Shown here: positions 1 to 9,550 of the stretch, one piece after another
Layout: every line of letters begins with the position of its first letter
How positions within the stretch are numbered: position 1 is the first letter of the stretch
From: Methylobacterium gregans
Lineage (GTDB): Bacteria; Pseudomonadota; Alphaproteobacteria; Rhizobiales; Beijerinckiaceae
Reading direction: 5' to 3'
Length of the DNA: 39,735 nucleotides
Assembly (NCBI RefSeq): GCF_022179245.1
Contig: NZ_BPQM01000040.1
Coordinates: 1-39,735, forward strand
Notes under the pieces: generated by a model
Databases searched by the model: none
Told to the model about the DNA's origin: nothing
The model's input: only the letters and a program-made list of their open reading frames with translations
Position numbers and translations under genes: made by a program

Positions 1-30
1 CCCCGGCCCTCTTCGTTTGAGCGGCGGTCT

Positions 31-54
31 GGGCGCCGCCGTGAGGCGGCGCCC
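31..54 (-). terminator. Hairpin after flagellin gene, probable terminator
   Basis: A perfect 10-bp inverted repeat (GGGCGCCGCC / GGCGGCGCCC) with the 4-base loop GTGA begins 11 bases past the flagellin stop codon. There is no clear T run after it on the minus strand, so intrinsic termination is an inference from the position and the stem strength. Confidence 0.55.
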
Positions 55-64
55 GTCCCTGTTC

Positions 65-2332
65 TTAACGCAGGAGCTGCAGCACGCTCTGCTGGGCCTG
101 GTTGGCGAGCGACAGAGCCGAGACGGTCAGCGACTGGCGGGTCGAGAGGGCCTGCGAGTTCGCCGCCTCCTCGTTGAGGTCCGCGTCGGTGAGCTTCGAC
201 GAGCCGGTCTGCAGCACGTTGATGATCTGCTTGTTGAAGTCCTGGCGGTTCTGCACCACCGACAGGTTCGAGCCGAAGGTCGAGGCCTGCGAGCGAAGGG
301 CCGAGGAAGCCTGGGTCAGCGAGTCCAGCACCTTGTTGGTCGAGGCAATATCCTTGAACTCGTTCGCGCCGCTCTGCCCCAGCTTTGTGAGGCCGAGGCC
401 CGCCGGATCGAAGGTCACGCCCTGCATACTCATCGTGGACGACCCCTTCTCGTTGAACACGAGCTTGAGGGTGTCGCCGTTCAGGAGGTTCACACCGTTG
501 AAGGAGGCGTCCTGTGCCGTTGTCTTGATGTTGTCGAGGATCTGGTTGAACTGCTTCAGGAGCGAGGCGCGTGTGTTCTGCGAATTCGCATCGACCACGG
601 GAGCGCCCGCCGCAGAGAACAGAGCCGCGGCCGTTCCACCGATTGCGCCGCCATCGGTCGCGCTTCCGATCGTCGATGAAGCGTAGTCGTTGGTCGTCGA
701 GATCGTGAGCTTGCCGCTGGCGTCAAGGGCAGCCTGTAGGTTGTTGGAGGCGAGCTTCGTGTTGAGGTCGTCGAGGGTCTTAACGGTCCCGTTGGTGCCA
801 TCGCCGAAGGTGACGTTGACCGCCGTACCATTGTTCAGGGCGCCGAAGGTCAGCGTCTTGCCCGACAGGCCGCCCGGAGTCGAATTGCGCGACGCGGTGA
901 AGCTGGTGTCGGTCCCGGCATTGCCAGCAAGCCCGAGGGCGGAGAGCGCGTTGCCGGTGCCGCTGATCTTGAGGTCGGCAAGCGTACCCGTGCTGATCTT
1001 GAGCGAGCCGGCGACCACCGACGAGTTCGTCGCGCCGGTAGCGGTTGTGAGCGTCGCCGCACCGCTGGCATTGGACGCCGTCTGGGTGCCTGTAGCCAAG
1101 TCGATGGCAGTCAATACATCGTTCAGCGATCCGGCCTGCAGATAGACCGTCGAGTTGCCTTTGCCGTCGGTCACGACGTTGCCGGTCTTGCCGGACCCGC
1201 TCGGAACGTTCGCGGCGGCAGGCGTCTCCGCGTTCTTGAACGTAATCGTTTTGCCGTTGACGTTCAGCGTAGACCCGTCCTGGATGAGGCTCCCCGTCGT
1301 TGTCGAAGCCGTCGCGCGCGCGACGCCAACGTTGGCCGTGCCCGCGCCGGTCGCGGTGGTCAGGCCGAGTGCCTTCAGCAGGTCGGCTTTGCCGGAGATG
1401 TCGACATCGGAGCCGATCGAGCTCTGGAGCACGACTTTGCCGCCGGTGACGGTCGATTGCGTCTGGCTGCTGCTGGCGCTGATTGTGGCGGCGCCGGCAG
1501 AGTCGATCGCAACCTTGTTCACGCCGCTCGCGATATCGACGGCCTTCAGCAGGTCGTCGACGCTGCCCGCGGGCGTTCCGGTGGTGCCGAGATAGACGGT
1601 GGAGTTGCCGTTCCCGTCCGTCAGGATATTGCCGCTGACGCCCGATCCGGAGGGGATCGAAGTCCCCGACGGCGCCGACCCCGAACGGAACGTGATGGAC
1701 TTGCCGTTGACGGTCAGCGTGTCGCCATCCGCCGGCTGCGCGTTGCCGATCAGGCCGGTCGCGGAGGTGCCGGTGGCCGCGATGAGCTTGATGGCACCGG
1801 TCAGGGCCGTGGTGCCGTCGCCGGCGGTCGCGGCCGCACCCGTCAGGGCGGCCTGTACTCCGCCCAGCGTCGAAGCACCTGTGGCGGCGGTCGTGCCGCC
1901 CGCAGTTCCATTGAACAGGACGTTGCTGTTCGCCTGAGCATTCGCGTAGGTGGTCGTCCCCCGCAGGTCGCCGGCCGTGGCGCCGGTGATCGTGGTCGAG
2001 ACGTTGGACTTCGTGGCGTAGCCCATCGTCGCCTGCAGCGCCTGGTTGGCGACCGACTTGGCGGAATCGACGAGCTTCTGCAGCGAGGTGATGCCGGTGT
2101 TGGCGGCCTGGATCACCTGCACGCCGTTCGAGATCGAGTCGAGGATGTTCGAGAGGTCGCCGGCGCGGTTGTCGAGGCCCTGGGCGGTGAAGAACGAGCT
2201 CGGGCTGTCGAGGGCGGAGTTGACCTTCTTGCCGGTCGCGAGGCGGTTCTGGGTGGTGGACAGGAGGCTTGCCGTATCCTGGGCCACGAGCAGGTTCTGC
2301 CGGGTGGCAGACGAGAGGGTGATGCTGGACAT
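65..2332 (-). CDS. fliC: Flagellin with expanded, duplicated surface domain
   Basis: Structural subunit of the flagellar filament, exported through the flagellar type III apparatus. Residues 1-105 match the conserved N-terminal coiled region (SLLSTTQNRLATGKKV, LDNRAGDLSNILDSI). Residues 585-755 match the C-terminal partner region (FNGVNLLNGD, ending ANQAQQSVLQLLR). The 480 residues between are a Gly/Ser/Thr/Ala-rich variable region without cysteine. It holds two copies of a module of about 135-145 residues (202-344 and 352-485) and a weaker third segment near 491-570, resembling flagellin-hook IN-type motifs. At 755 aa it is much longer than typical alphaproteobacterial flagellins (roughly 270-400 aa). 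It lies divergent from flbT, a known post-transcriptional regulator of flagellin. The start follows the canonical flagellin N-terminus. Symbol could equally be flaA or fljK. Confidence 0.95.
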   Translation of the reverse strand: MSSITLSSATRQNLLVAQDTASLLSTTQNRLATGKKVNSALDSPSSFFTAQGLDNRAGDLSNILDSISNGVQVIQAANTGITSLQKLVDSAKSVANQALQATMGYATKSNVSTTITGATAGDLRGTTTYANAQANSNVLFNGTAGGTTAATGASTLGGVQAALTGAAATAGDGTTALTGAIKLIAATGTSATGLIGNAQPADGDTLTVNGKSITFRSGSAPSGTSIPSGSGVSGNILTDGNGNSTVYLGTTGTPAGSVDDLLKAVDIASGVNKVAIDSAGAATISASSSQTQSTVTGGKVVLQSSIGSDVDISGKADLLKALGLTTATGAGTANVGVARATASTTTGSLIQDGSTLNVNGKTITFKNAETPAAANVPSGSGKTGNVVTDGKGNSTVYLQAGSLNDVLTAIDLATGTQTASNASGAATLTTATGATNSSVVAGSLKISTGTLADLKISGTGNALSALGLAGNAGTDTSFTASRNSTPGGLSGKTLTFGALNNGTAVNVTFGDGTNGTVKTLDDLNTKLASNNLQAALDASGKLTISTTNDYASSTIGSATDGGAIGGTAAALFSAAGAPVVDANSQNTRASLLKQFNQILDNIKTTAQDASFNGVNLLNGDTLKLVFNEKGSSTMSMQGVTFDPAGLGLTKLGQSGANEFKDIASTNKVLDSLTQASSALRSQASTFGSNLSVVQNRQDFNKQIINVLQTGSSKLTDADLNEEAANSQALSTRQSLTVSALSLANQAQQSVLQLLR
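878..1729 (-). repeat. Tandem duplicated module inside flagellin
   Basis: Residues 202-344 and 352-485 of the flagellin align along most of their length. Paired landmarks are DGDTLTVNGKSITF with DGSTLNVNGKTITF, NILTDGNGNSTVYL with NVVTDGKGNSTVYL, and SVDDLLKAVDIASG with SLNDVLTAIDLATG. The copies have diverged clearly, so the duplication is not recent. Confidence 0.8.
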
Positions 2333-2359
2333 CGGGGCGATCCGTGCTGATCTGAAGAC

Positions 2360-2374
2360 CTGCCTTTCTGGCAG
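2360..2374 (-). promoter_or_regulatory. Stem-loop in flagellin 5' leader
   Basis: CTGCC / GGCAG with a 5-base loop lies 28 bases upstream of the flagellin start codon, inside the likely mRNA leader. FlbT of Caulobacter acts on the flagellin mRNA leader, and flbT is the neighbouring gene, so this is a plausible FlbT target. The stem is only 5 bp. Confidence 0.35.
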
Positions 2375-2473
2375 TCGCCCCAGAGATCACGCGGGCCCTT
2401 GCCGAGCCCTTAAGCTGATCCGCGAGGTTCCTTGCGTGAGACGCCCGGCGCGGTTTTTCCGAGGGCCGCGTTG

Positions 2474-2497
2474 AGTCACGGTTAACGAAGCGTGACT
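2474..2497. promoter_or_regulatory. Inverted repeat between flagellin and flbT
   Basis: AGTCACG and CGTGACT form a perfect 7-bp inverted repeat around a 10-base spacer containing GTTAAC. It lies 32 bases upstream of the flbT start in the divergent intergenic region, where an operator would be expected. No cognate regulator is visible. Confidence 0.3.
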
Positions 2498-2529
2498 AGG
2501 GTGGCGGAAGGTTCTCCGGAGAGCACGCC

Positions 2530-2931
2530 ATGCCCCTGCGCATCGAACTGAAGCCGTTCGAGCGGCTGATCATCAACGGGGCGGCGATCCGCAACGGCGA
2601 GCGCCGCGCGGCCTTCCTGATCGAGACCGAGTGCAAGTTCCTGCGTGAGAGCGAGATCATCACCGAGAGCGAGGCCGACACGCCCTGCAAGCGCCTGCAC
2701 CTGACGCTGACGGTGATCTACCTCACGGAGGAGCCGACCGGGCCGCTGGCGCTGTTCTACGCGCAGGCGGCCGAGCTCGTGCGTCAGGCGCCCGGCACTG
2801 CGCCCTACCTCGCGGCGATCCAGCAGGAGCTGGAGGCAGGGCGCCACCACGCCGCGATCAAGCGCGCCCGCGACCTCGTCGCCTACGAGCGCGCGCACCT
2901 TGCGCCCGCGGCGGAGCCGGGGGCGGCCTGA
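2530..2931 (+). CDS. flbT: Flagellar biosynthesis repressor FlbT
   Basis: FlbT is an alphaproteobacterial post-transcriptional regulator that binds flagellin mRNA and controls its stability. The 133-aa protein has the family length and start (MPLRIELKPFERLIINGAAI), the segment FLIETECKFLRESEIIT, and a helical second half (LALFYAQAAELVRQAPGTAP). The start ATG has a GGAG sequence about 10 bases upstream. It is divergent from flagellin and convergent with flaF, leaving only 6 bases between the two stops, so the three genes form the usual flagellin-control cluster in an unusual mixed orientation. The C-terminal tail after residue 120 is Ala/Pro-rich and probably flexible. Confidence 0.93.
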   Translation: MPLRIELKPFERLIINGAAIRNGERRAAFLIETECKFLRESEIITESEADTPCKRLHLTLTVIYLTEEPTGPLALFYAQAAELVRQAPGTAPYLAAIQQELEAGRHHAAIKRARDLVAYERAHLAPAAEPGAA

Positions 2932-2937
2932 GGGGCG

Positions 2938-3300
2938 TCAGCGGCCCTGGAGGCCGGCCGCGAGGTTCTGGTTGATGGTGATCAGGGCGTCGAGCTTCTC
3001 GCGCGAGGGATCGACCATGGTGTCGAGGATCCGGCGGAACACGAAGGCCGCGAGGTTGGCCACGTCCTGCTGCAGGTCCGGCGGCAGCGGGCTTGCCGGG
3101 TCGGTCGCGGCGGTCGCCAGGATCGTCCAGACCTTCTGGTTGAAGGTGAGCACCGCGTTGAGGCCGGCCGCGTGGTTGTCCCAGTCGTCGCGCGCCGCCT
3201 GGAGCTGACGCGCGGCCTTCATCAGCACCGCGGCTTCCGCCTCGCGCGGGCTGAGCGCGACCTGCGCGGTTCTGGCATAGGCGTTGGCGGCGTAGCTCAT
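2938..3300 (-). CDS. flaF: Flagellar biosynthesis regulator FlaF
   Basis: FlaF promotes flagellin synthesis or assembly and acts opposite to FlbT in alphaproteobacteria. The 120-aa product has the family length and features: an N-terminal YAANAYARTAQ segment, the helix SPREAEAAVLMKAARQL, FNQKVWTIL, and a C-terminal DALITINQNLAAGL. It is predicted cytoplasmic, with no signal peptide. It faces flbT tail to tail. A weak AGGGA element precedes the ATG by about 10 bases. The assignment rests on sequence pattern and on the adjacent flagellin and flbT genes. Confidence 0.9.
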   Translation of the reverse strand: MSYAANAYARTAQVALSPREAEAAVLMKAARQLQAARDDWDNHAAGLNAVLTFNQKVWTILATAATDPASPLPPDLQQDVANLAAFVFRRILDTMVDPSREKLDALITINQNLAAGLQGR

Positions 3301-3483
3301 GCGGACCCGTTCCCTGCAACCCGTTCCCGGACGGCGGATGCCGCCAGGCGGGGCATCGCCGGGGATTGATCACACGGTAAGCTTAAGGGTGTGTAAGCGC
3401 CGCCCGCCGCAATGGTGCCCGCATGCGATGCCAGACCGACACCGGTGCGGGGGACTCCGCGTCCCCGGGAATGCTCTATTGCG

Positions 3484-3726
3484 ATGACGAACTTTCTGCT
3501 CGGGGCGGTAGCGGGTGCGCTCTTCGCCTGCGTCGGCACCATCGCGGCGGTGCGCCAGCCGGAGATCCAGACCCGGCTCGGGCTGAGGCCTGCGGTGATG
3601 CTGGCCGCCGCGCCGGTGCCCGCTCCCCGGGCTGAAGTCGCCTGCCCGCCCGCGGCCGACGCCAAAAAGGTCGGCACCGTCGAGATGCTGCTCTCGCCGC
3701 GCCGGTTCTGGTGGATCGCGCCCTGA
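3484..3726 (+). CDS. Small membrane-anchored hypothetical protein (80 aa)
   Basis: Not recognised as a named family. An N-terminal hydrophobic segment (residues 4-25, FLLGAVAGALFACVGTIAAV) is a likely membrane anchor. It is followed by a basic stretch, a Pro/Ala linker and a short C-terminal tail ending RRFWWIAP. The ATG before MTNFLLG was chosen because translation starting there puts the hydrophobic segment at the very N-terminus. An in-frame GTG at 3412 would add 24 low-quality residues. An inverted repeat GGGGAC/GTCCCC lies at 3450-3466 upstream. Coding status rests on length and the sensible topology, so confidence is moderate. Confidence 0.5.
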   Translation: MTNFLLGAVAGALFACVGTIAAVRQPEIQTRLGLRPAVMLAAAPVPAPRAEVACPPAADAKKVGTVEMLLSPRRFWWIAP

Positions 3727-3749
3727 CGGGCCGCGATCCCGGTCGCCGC

Positions 3750-3902
3750 TCAGACGCTGCTGAGCAGGAACATCAGCGCCGTCGTGGCGACCGTGGTGCT
3801 GAGGAAGCCGCACAGCGCGGCCGCGAAGGACGGGCCGGTCGGGGCGCCGAGGGGACGGTTGCCGGTGTCCTGGCCGATATTCTGGCTGAGGCTCTGAGTC
3901 AT
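3750..3902 (-). CDS. Small single-pass membrane protein (50 aa)
   Basis: A 50-residue product beginning MTQSLSQNIGQDTGN. It has a polar N-terminal half and a C-terminal hydrophobic helix (about residues 27-49, AAALCGFLSTTVATTALMFL) ending at the stop, so it would be tail-anchored. The ATG at 3902 has AGGA eight bases upstream (on the minus strand), which favours it over an in-frame start about 19 codons further upstream. No family is recognised and no function can be offered. Confidence 0.45.
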   Translation of the reverse strand: MTQSLSQNIGQDTGNRPLGAPTGPSFAAALCGFLSTTVATTALMFLLSSV

Positions 3903-4041
3903 GGCGGAGATCCTGTCGCCGACGGGCTCGCGTCGGGCATGGGTTAAGAGTGCGGTCAAGCTCGCGCCGCTTCTGTGCGAAGGCGCACGCGCTCGCCGGT
4001 GGATCGGGATGAGATGGCTTTAAGGGCTGCGTCGCGGGCCG

Positions 4042-4353
4042 CTAGTCGCAGCGGTTGATCCGCTTGGCGACGCGCAGGGCGCGCAACTCGCTGCGCAGGT
4101 CGATGGCCACCACGCCGGCCCCGCAATCGTCGAAGGCGTCGCGGGCGTCGTTGTAGCGGTCGCCGACCTCGTCGAGCGTGTCGCAGACCCGGTCGCGGTC
4201 ACCGAGGCGGGCTTCCTGGCGCGCTTGGTAGCGGAGCGCCACGGCCTCGTCGACCTTGCGCCGGGCCTCGATGCAGGCGGGTGCCGCGAGAGCCGCCTGC
4301 GCGGAGAGGGCGAGCCCGAGTGCGGCGATGGCGGCTGGTAGGGGCTGTCTCAT
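4042..4353 (-). CDS. Small exported four-cysteine protein
   Basis: A 103-aa protein with a clear Sec signal peptide (hydrophobic core LPAAIAALGLALSAQAALAA, predicted cleavage after ALA around residue 24). The mature domain of about 79 residues is helical and charged. It carries four cysteines (27, 57, 77, 102), an arrangement compatible with two disulfides in the periplasm. The family is unknown to me. The start was chosen at the ATG that begins the signal peptide. It sits alone between two minus-strand genes, 185 bases from the metallophosphoesterase. Confidence 0.65.
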   Translation of the reverse strand: MRQPLPAAIAALGLALSAQAALAAPACIEARRKVDEAVALRYQARQEARLGDRDRVCDTLDEVGDRYNDARDAFDDCGAGVVAIDLRSELRALRVAKRINRCD

Positions 4354-4538
4354 GGGAACACCGTGGAAACGGGCGCCCGGGTCCGCCCGAGCGGAGATCC
4401 GCTCGCGGGCCCATGCGCGTCTGTGACGTGGTCCGAAGGTGGTCCGTCGACCGGACACGGGATGGGCGGAGGTCGTTGGCGGCGTCCCTGCCGAGACGCT
4501 GCCGCGTCCTCCTGTCTTCTGGCCTGGAAACGGCAGAG

Positions 4539-5069
4539 CTAAGCCGATGGTTCCGTGGGACGTTTCGCGCCGCGCCGTCGCGAGACCAGGATCTCCGCGA
4601 GGGTGACGGGCACGAAGCCCTGGGCATCGACACCGACGTCGTACTGTCTGGGGATCGGCTTGAGTTGTCCGTGGGAATGCCCGTGCAGGTTGAGTGCGCC
4701 GCGGCCGATCCCGTTCCAGGTCCTGAAGGCGTAGTGGCACAGAACGAGGCGGCGCTCGTCCACGGTGATCTCCGCGTAAGTCCCGACCCAGGCCCAGCCC
4801 GGTGCCGCGAGCGTGTCCGGCCCGTCGTTGTTTCCGCTGATCAGGCGCTTGGTGCCGTGAAGGTCTCCCAGAATGTCGTGGACGCGCGCCGCGCTCGGTC
4901 CGAGGGCGAAGTCGCCGAGGTGCCAGACCTCGTCCTCCGGTGCGACCCGCGCGTTCCAGGACGCGATCAGGGCGGCGTCGTGCGCCGCGAGGTCGGGGAA
5001 CGGCCTGCGGTCGAGCCGCAGCACCCGCGGATCCCCGAAATGCGTGTCGCTGGTGAAGAAGATCGTCAT
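4539..5069 (-). CDS. Calcineurin-like metallophosphoesterase
   Basis: A metal-dependent phosphoesterase of 176 aa. The full ordered motif set of the family is present: SDTHFGD (Asp8, His10), HLGDFAL (Asp53), GNNDG (Asn80/Asp82), CHYAF (His112) and LHGHSHG (His131, His133). These residues build the two-metal site. The protein is short, a single domain without signal peptide, so cytoplasmic. The substrate cannot be told from sequence. Relatives annotated as phosphohydrolases of nucleotides or RNA ends are possible. The start MTIFFTSDTHF places the first metal motif at residue 8, as usual. It is transcribed away from the tRNA gene. Confidence 0.9.
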   Translation of the reverse strand: MTIFFTSDTHFGDPRVLRLDRRPFPDLAAHDAALIASWNARVAPEDEVWHLGDFALGPSAARVHDILGDLHGTKRLISGNNDGPDTLAAPGWAWVGTYAEITVDERRLVLCHYAFRTWNGIGRGALNLHGHSHGQLKPIPRQYDVGVDAQGFVPVTLAEILVSRRRGAKRPTEPSA

Positions 5070-5196
5070 GGCTCGGCCCGGAACCGCCCATCGACGCGCC
5101 GCGGAGCGTCCGGTTCCATCGGAAGGACGGCAGCGCGTCGGGGGCGCCGGATTCGGCTGGACAGGCGGCGGCGCGCCCGTTAACCAGAGCGGCGAC

Positions 5197-5271
5197 GCGG
5201 GCGTAGTTCAGTGGTAGAACGTCAGCTTCCCAAGCTGAATGTCGTCGGTTCGATCCCGATCGCCCGCTCCA
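5197..5271 (+). tRNA. tRNA-Gly (anticodon CCC)
   Basis: A complete cloverleaf can be drawn. The acceptor stem is GCGGGCG/CGCCCGC (7 perfect pairs) and the D stem is GTTC/GAAC. The anticodon stem TCAGC/GCTGA encloses the loop TTCCCAA, giving anticodon CCC. The T arm is GTCGG-TTCGATC-CCGAT. The discriminator base is T and CCA is encoded in the DNA. Total length is 75 bases. Confidence 0.95.
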
Positions 5272-5769
5272 AAAATTCCTCTGCGTTCGCGGACGCTTAC
5301 GGGTTCTGCGTCACGGATCCACAGGCGATGGGTCGTACCCGGCACATCGGCAGAGGTCGACATTCGTATCGGCTCCGCGCAGACTTCTCGCCGTGCCCGG
5401 CACATGGCGGCAGCCATGGACAGCCGCAAGGTTGCATCCGGGACGGTGACAGGCGCGGGTGGTCGATAGCCGAGCGGTGCATCCGGTCGCAGGTGGTCGC
5501 GGGCGCCGGAGGAGGTTGGAGGCGGCACGCCCGTCCCGGGATCCTGACCCCACGAGCACCCGCCGATCCGGCAGGTCCCGACCTTCGTGTCTCAGTGCGG
5601 GGTTGACGGCACTCAACCCGATGCGGAGCCAGTCCCGTATTGCGGCCCGAGCGTCGGGCGGCCGGCGCTCGCAGCCTCGTCCCCTCGCCCGCGCCAGCCG
5701 TGGGGATCGTCGCGACGCGCGGTCCGGAGCAGGTGCAGGTCCGGCGGGCGTGTCGCGTCCCGCGATCGC
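5272..5769. other. Intergenic region after tRNA-Gly, no gene seen
   Basis: About 500 bases with no open frame that resembles a protein. The only structure noted is an inverted repeat GGGTTGA/TCAACCC with a 6-base loop at 5600-5619, which could end transcription of the minus-strand acyltransferase although no T run follows. No direct repeat of the tRNA 3' end was found here, so there is no sign of an integrated element. Confidence 0.5.
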
Positions 5770-6975
5770 TCACAGGATCCGGCCGACGAGGGGGAAGCTG
5801 CGCAGGGAGGAAGCGCAGGCCCAACTCGCTGCGAGCGCGACGGTGAAGACGACCGCGCTCTTCATCGGGGCACCGGCCCGCGTTGCAAGCAGGCCGTACT
5901 GCGTCCACGTCACGAGAGGGTAATGCAGCAGGTAGATGGCGAAGCTGTTCGCCGCGAGGCTGTCCCACGCGGCTGAGCGGCCCCCTCCGAAGCGTAGGAA
6001 GAGGGCGAGCAGCCCGAAGCTTGCGGCGGCGCAGAAGGTCACTTGCATCGTGCCCAGGGCGACGAGCGTGATCGGTGCCGGTCGGTGAAGACCCCAGCGT
6101 GCCGTCTCCCCTGCCGTGAGGAAAGCCGCTCCCGTCAGAGCGGCGAGCAGGCTCCAGGCCGTCCATCGGGTAGACAGGCGGCGCGCGAACTGCACGATGG
6201 CCGGCATACCCCCGCACCCCAATCCGACACCCGCGGCGAAGTAGCCCGCATAGAGGCCGATGCGGCTGCCCTGAACGGCGAGCGGCCCGATACCCAGCCA
6301 AAGCGTCGGGCCGAGTGCGAGGAGCAGGGGTAGGTAGAGCAGGCAGGAGCCGGCGAGCAGCAGCGCGAAGCCGGTGACCGCGCGCGGCGCGGGGGGCGGG
6401 ACGGGTCCGACGATACAGCGTGACGCGAGGATGAAGACGAGCGTGGCAGCCACGTCGAACAGCAGCAGGACGCCGATGAACCAGGGTGGACCGCTCGGCC
6501 ACGGTCCGGCCGTCACCGTTCTGATCCAGAACGACCCGAAGCCCGGCGTCCCACCGGCCTGGAGGAAGGAGGGATAGTAGGCCAGCGGGCCGACCGTCAG
6601 GATCGCGATCGCGAAGGGCAGGCCGAGGCGGCGGATCCGCGTGCCGAGAAAGGCGGCGGGCCCGTGGCGGATCAACCCGTCCCGGACGAAGAGCCCCGAG
6701 AGCAGAAAGAGCAGCGGCATGAAGAAGCCGTCGTCGAGGCGGACCACGAGGTCGAAGACGACCCAGCGCTGCGGATCCACGATGGGCGCGGTGGATCGCG
6801 CGTAGTTCACCCGGTCGATGTGGCCGAAGGTGCAGTAGGCGAGCGTCGCGTGGTGGAGAACCACGAGGCCAACGACGAAGCCGCGCATGTGGTCGAAGGC
6901 TCTCAGTCGCTCGCTCCGCGCATCGGCGACGGCGGAAAGGGACGTCGATGGTGCGCAGTCGACAGTGGACGTCAT
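5770..6975 (-). CDS. Acyltransferase 3 family membrane protein
   Basis: An integral membrane O-acyltransferase-like protein of 401 aa with about ten hydrophobic helices. The family N-terminal signature is present (RLRAFDHMRGFVVGLVVLHH, with the conserved Arg and His near residues 26-42). So is the characteristic FMPLLFLLSGLFVRDGL segment, and the C-terminal helix contains ANSFAIYLLHYPLVTW. Family members acylate glucans, exopolysaccharide or lipids at the inner membrane (for example OpgC, OafA); the substrate here is unknown. The ATG at 6975 was preferred over a TTG at 7035 that would add 20 residues before a typical N-terminus. The gene stands alone. Confidence 0.88.
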   Translation of the reverse strand: MTSTVDCAPSTSLSAVADARSERLRAFDHMRGFVVGLVVLHHATLAYCTFGHIDRVNYARSTAPIVDPQRWVVFDLVVRLDDGFFMPLLFLLSGLFVRDGLIRHGPAAFLGTRIRRLGLPFAIAILTVGPLAYYPSFLQAGGTPGFGSFWIRTVTAGPWPSGPPWFIGVLLLFDVAATLVFILASRCIVGPVPPPAPRAVTGFALLLAGSCLLYLPLLLALGPTLWLGIGPLAVQGSRIGLYAGYFAAGVGLGCGGMPAIVQFARRLSTRWTAWSLLAALTGAAFLTAGETARWGLHRPAPITLVALGTMQVTFCAAASFGLLALFLRFGGGRSAAWDSLAANSFAIYLLHYPLVTWTQYGLLATRAGAPMKSAVVFTVALAASWACASSLRSFPLVGRIL

Positions 6976-7202
6976 CTCGGGGCCGCCGAACGTGAGATGT
7001 TCGTGTAGGACCCGGTCGCGCCGCGCTCCATGCAAAAGCGTGTGTGTCGCGCGCGCGCATCCGGCTCGCGGCGGGGGCGTGGAGGCTGCCGTCCTTCGCG
7101 CCTCCGTGTTTCTCAGCTGCCGGATATCCGTCTCCCGTGCCGGGCCCTCCGAGCGCCCGCCGCCGGGACACGGAGCCCGCCTCGAGCGGAGGCCGGGCGC
7201 GG

Positions 7203-7964
7203 CTAGCGGGCCTGCATGCGCAGGGCGCCGTCGAGGCGGATGGTCTCGCCGTTGAGCATCGGGTTGGCGAGGATTGCCATGACGAGCTGGGCGTACTCGT
7301 CGGGCCGCCCGAACCGCGCCGGGAAGGGGACGGCCGCTCCGAGGCTCTCCTGCACGTCCTGCGGCAAGCCCTGGACCATCGGTGTCTCGAACATGCCCGG
7401 CGCGATCGCGCAGACGCGGATGCCCAAAGGCGCGAGCTCGCGCGCGGCCGGCAGGGTCAGGCCCACGACGCCGGCCTTCGAGGCCGCGTAGGCTGCCTGC
7501 CCGATCTGCCCTTCGTAGGCGGCGATGGAGGCCGTCGAGACGATCACGCCGCGCTCGCCCCCGTCCAGCGGTTTGAGGCCGGCGGCGCCGGCCGCCACGA
7601 GGCGCAGCATGTTGAACGTGCCCACGAGGTTGATCTGGACGACCCGGGAAAAGGCATCGAGCGAGGCCGGTCCGTTGCGCCCGACCACCTTCGCGGCCGG
7701 GCAGATCCCGGCGCAGTTCACCAGGATCCGCGCGGGCCCCTGCTCGGCTGCCGCGCGCGCCACGGCCGCTTCGGCGCTCGCGGCGTCCGCCACGTCGCAG
7801 GCGAGCGCGAGGCCGCCGATCTCCCGCGCCGTCGCGGCGGCGGCCTCCGCGTTCAGGTCGAGGAGCGCGACCCGGGCGCCCGCCGCCGCCAAGGCCTTCG
7901 CGGTCGCCGCCCCCAGTCCCGAAGCGGCGCCGGTGACGACCGCCGCGATACCGTCAACCTTCAC
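7203..7964 (-). CDS. Short-chain dehydrogenase, 3-hydroxyacyl-CoA type
   Basis: A classical SDR of 253 aa. The NAD-binding glycine motif TGAASGLG is at 11-18, followed by Asp36 (NAD preference), CDVAD, NCAG at 83-86, Asn112, Ser146 and the catalytic Tyr159-x3-Lys163 (YAASK). The insertion near 89-105 and the ending GETIRLDGALRM resemble the type II 3-hydroxyacyl-CoA dehydrogenase (HSD17B10) branch, which oxidises 3-hydroxyacyl- or 2-methyl-3-hydroxybutyryl-CoA. It lies 22 bases after the thiolase gene on the same strand. The pair would carry out the last two steps of a beta-oxidation cycle, or the reverse. Substrate assignment is inference from branch similarity and neighbour. Confidence 0.88.
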   Translation of the reverse strand: MKVDGIAAVVTGAASGLGAATAKALAAAGARVALLDLNAEAAAATAREIGGLALACDVADAASAEAAVARAAAEQGPARILVNCAGICPAAKVVGRNGPASLDAFSRVVQINLVGTFNMLRLVAAGAAGLKPLDGGERGVIVSTASIAAYEGQIGQAAYAASKAGVVGLTLPAARELAPLGIRVCAIAPGMFETPMVQGLPQDVQESLGAAVPFPARFGRPDEYAQLVMAILANPMLNGETIRLDGALRMQAR

Positions 7965-7986
7965 GAGAACCTCCGGAATGCGGGAA

Positions 7987-9147
<1,161 letters not shown>

Positions 9148-9550
9148 CTCCCGGGTCCTCCTCCGGTTGCGCGTCTCATGGCGCGGTTGCGCTGCCCGCC
9201 CGTCCGCGCGAGCCGCTTCTGGGCGGGTGCCGGCCTCGGAGCCGCATCGCGATGCCCTCCGTGCCGCGATCGCCATCTTGGCTGGGCCGGACGAGCTTCT
9301 GCAACTCCTCGCCCGCATCGGCGCGCCGATTGCCGACGAACGTGACCGCGCGGGCCGGTGCGCGGATCGGTCGGCGGCCCGACAGCCCGTCGGGGATCCG
9401 CTCCGCGCGCCGTTCGCCCGAGACGATTCGACGGGCGGTCCGTCGAGCCGGCATTGCCGTGCTGGGGCGTCCGGATAGAGTGCGCCCGCCAGCGGCGCCG
9501 GTGCGACGGCGCCGATCTCTCCGTCACCCGTCGTGAGCCGACCCTCTCGG
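9148..9550. other. Divergent intergenic region, no gene seen
   Basis: About 400 GC-rich bases between the thiolase (minus) and FAD dehydrogenase (plus) starts. Several open frames cross it, but their translations are Arg/Pro/Ala-rich without recognisable domains and look like shadows. It presumably holds both promoters; no consensus element is distinct. Confidence 0.5.

Noticed and set aside
5070..5130. EcfG-like promoter before the metallophosphoesterase
   Set aside because: GGAAC is followed after 16 bases by CGTC instead of CGTT, and the site sits in GC-rich DNA where a chance match is likely.
5197..5769. Integrated element at tRNA-Gly
   Set aside because: No integrase, no direct repeat of the tRNA 3' end and no composition change downstream of the tRNA.
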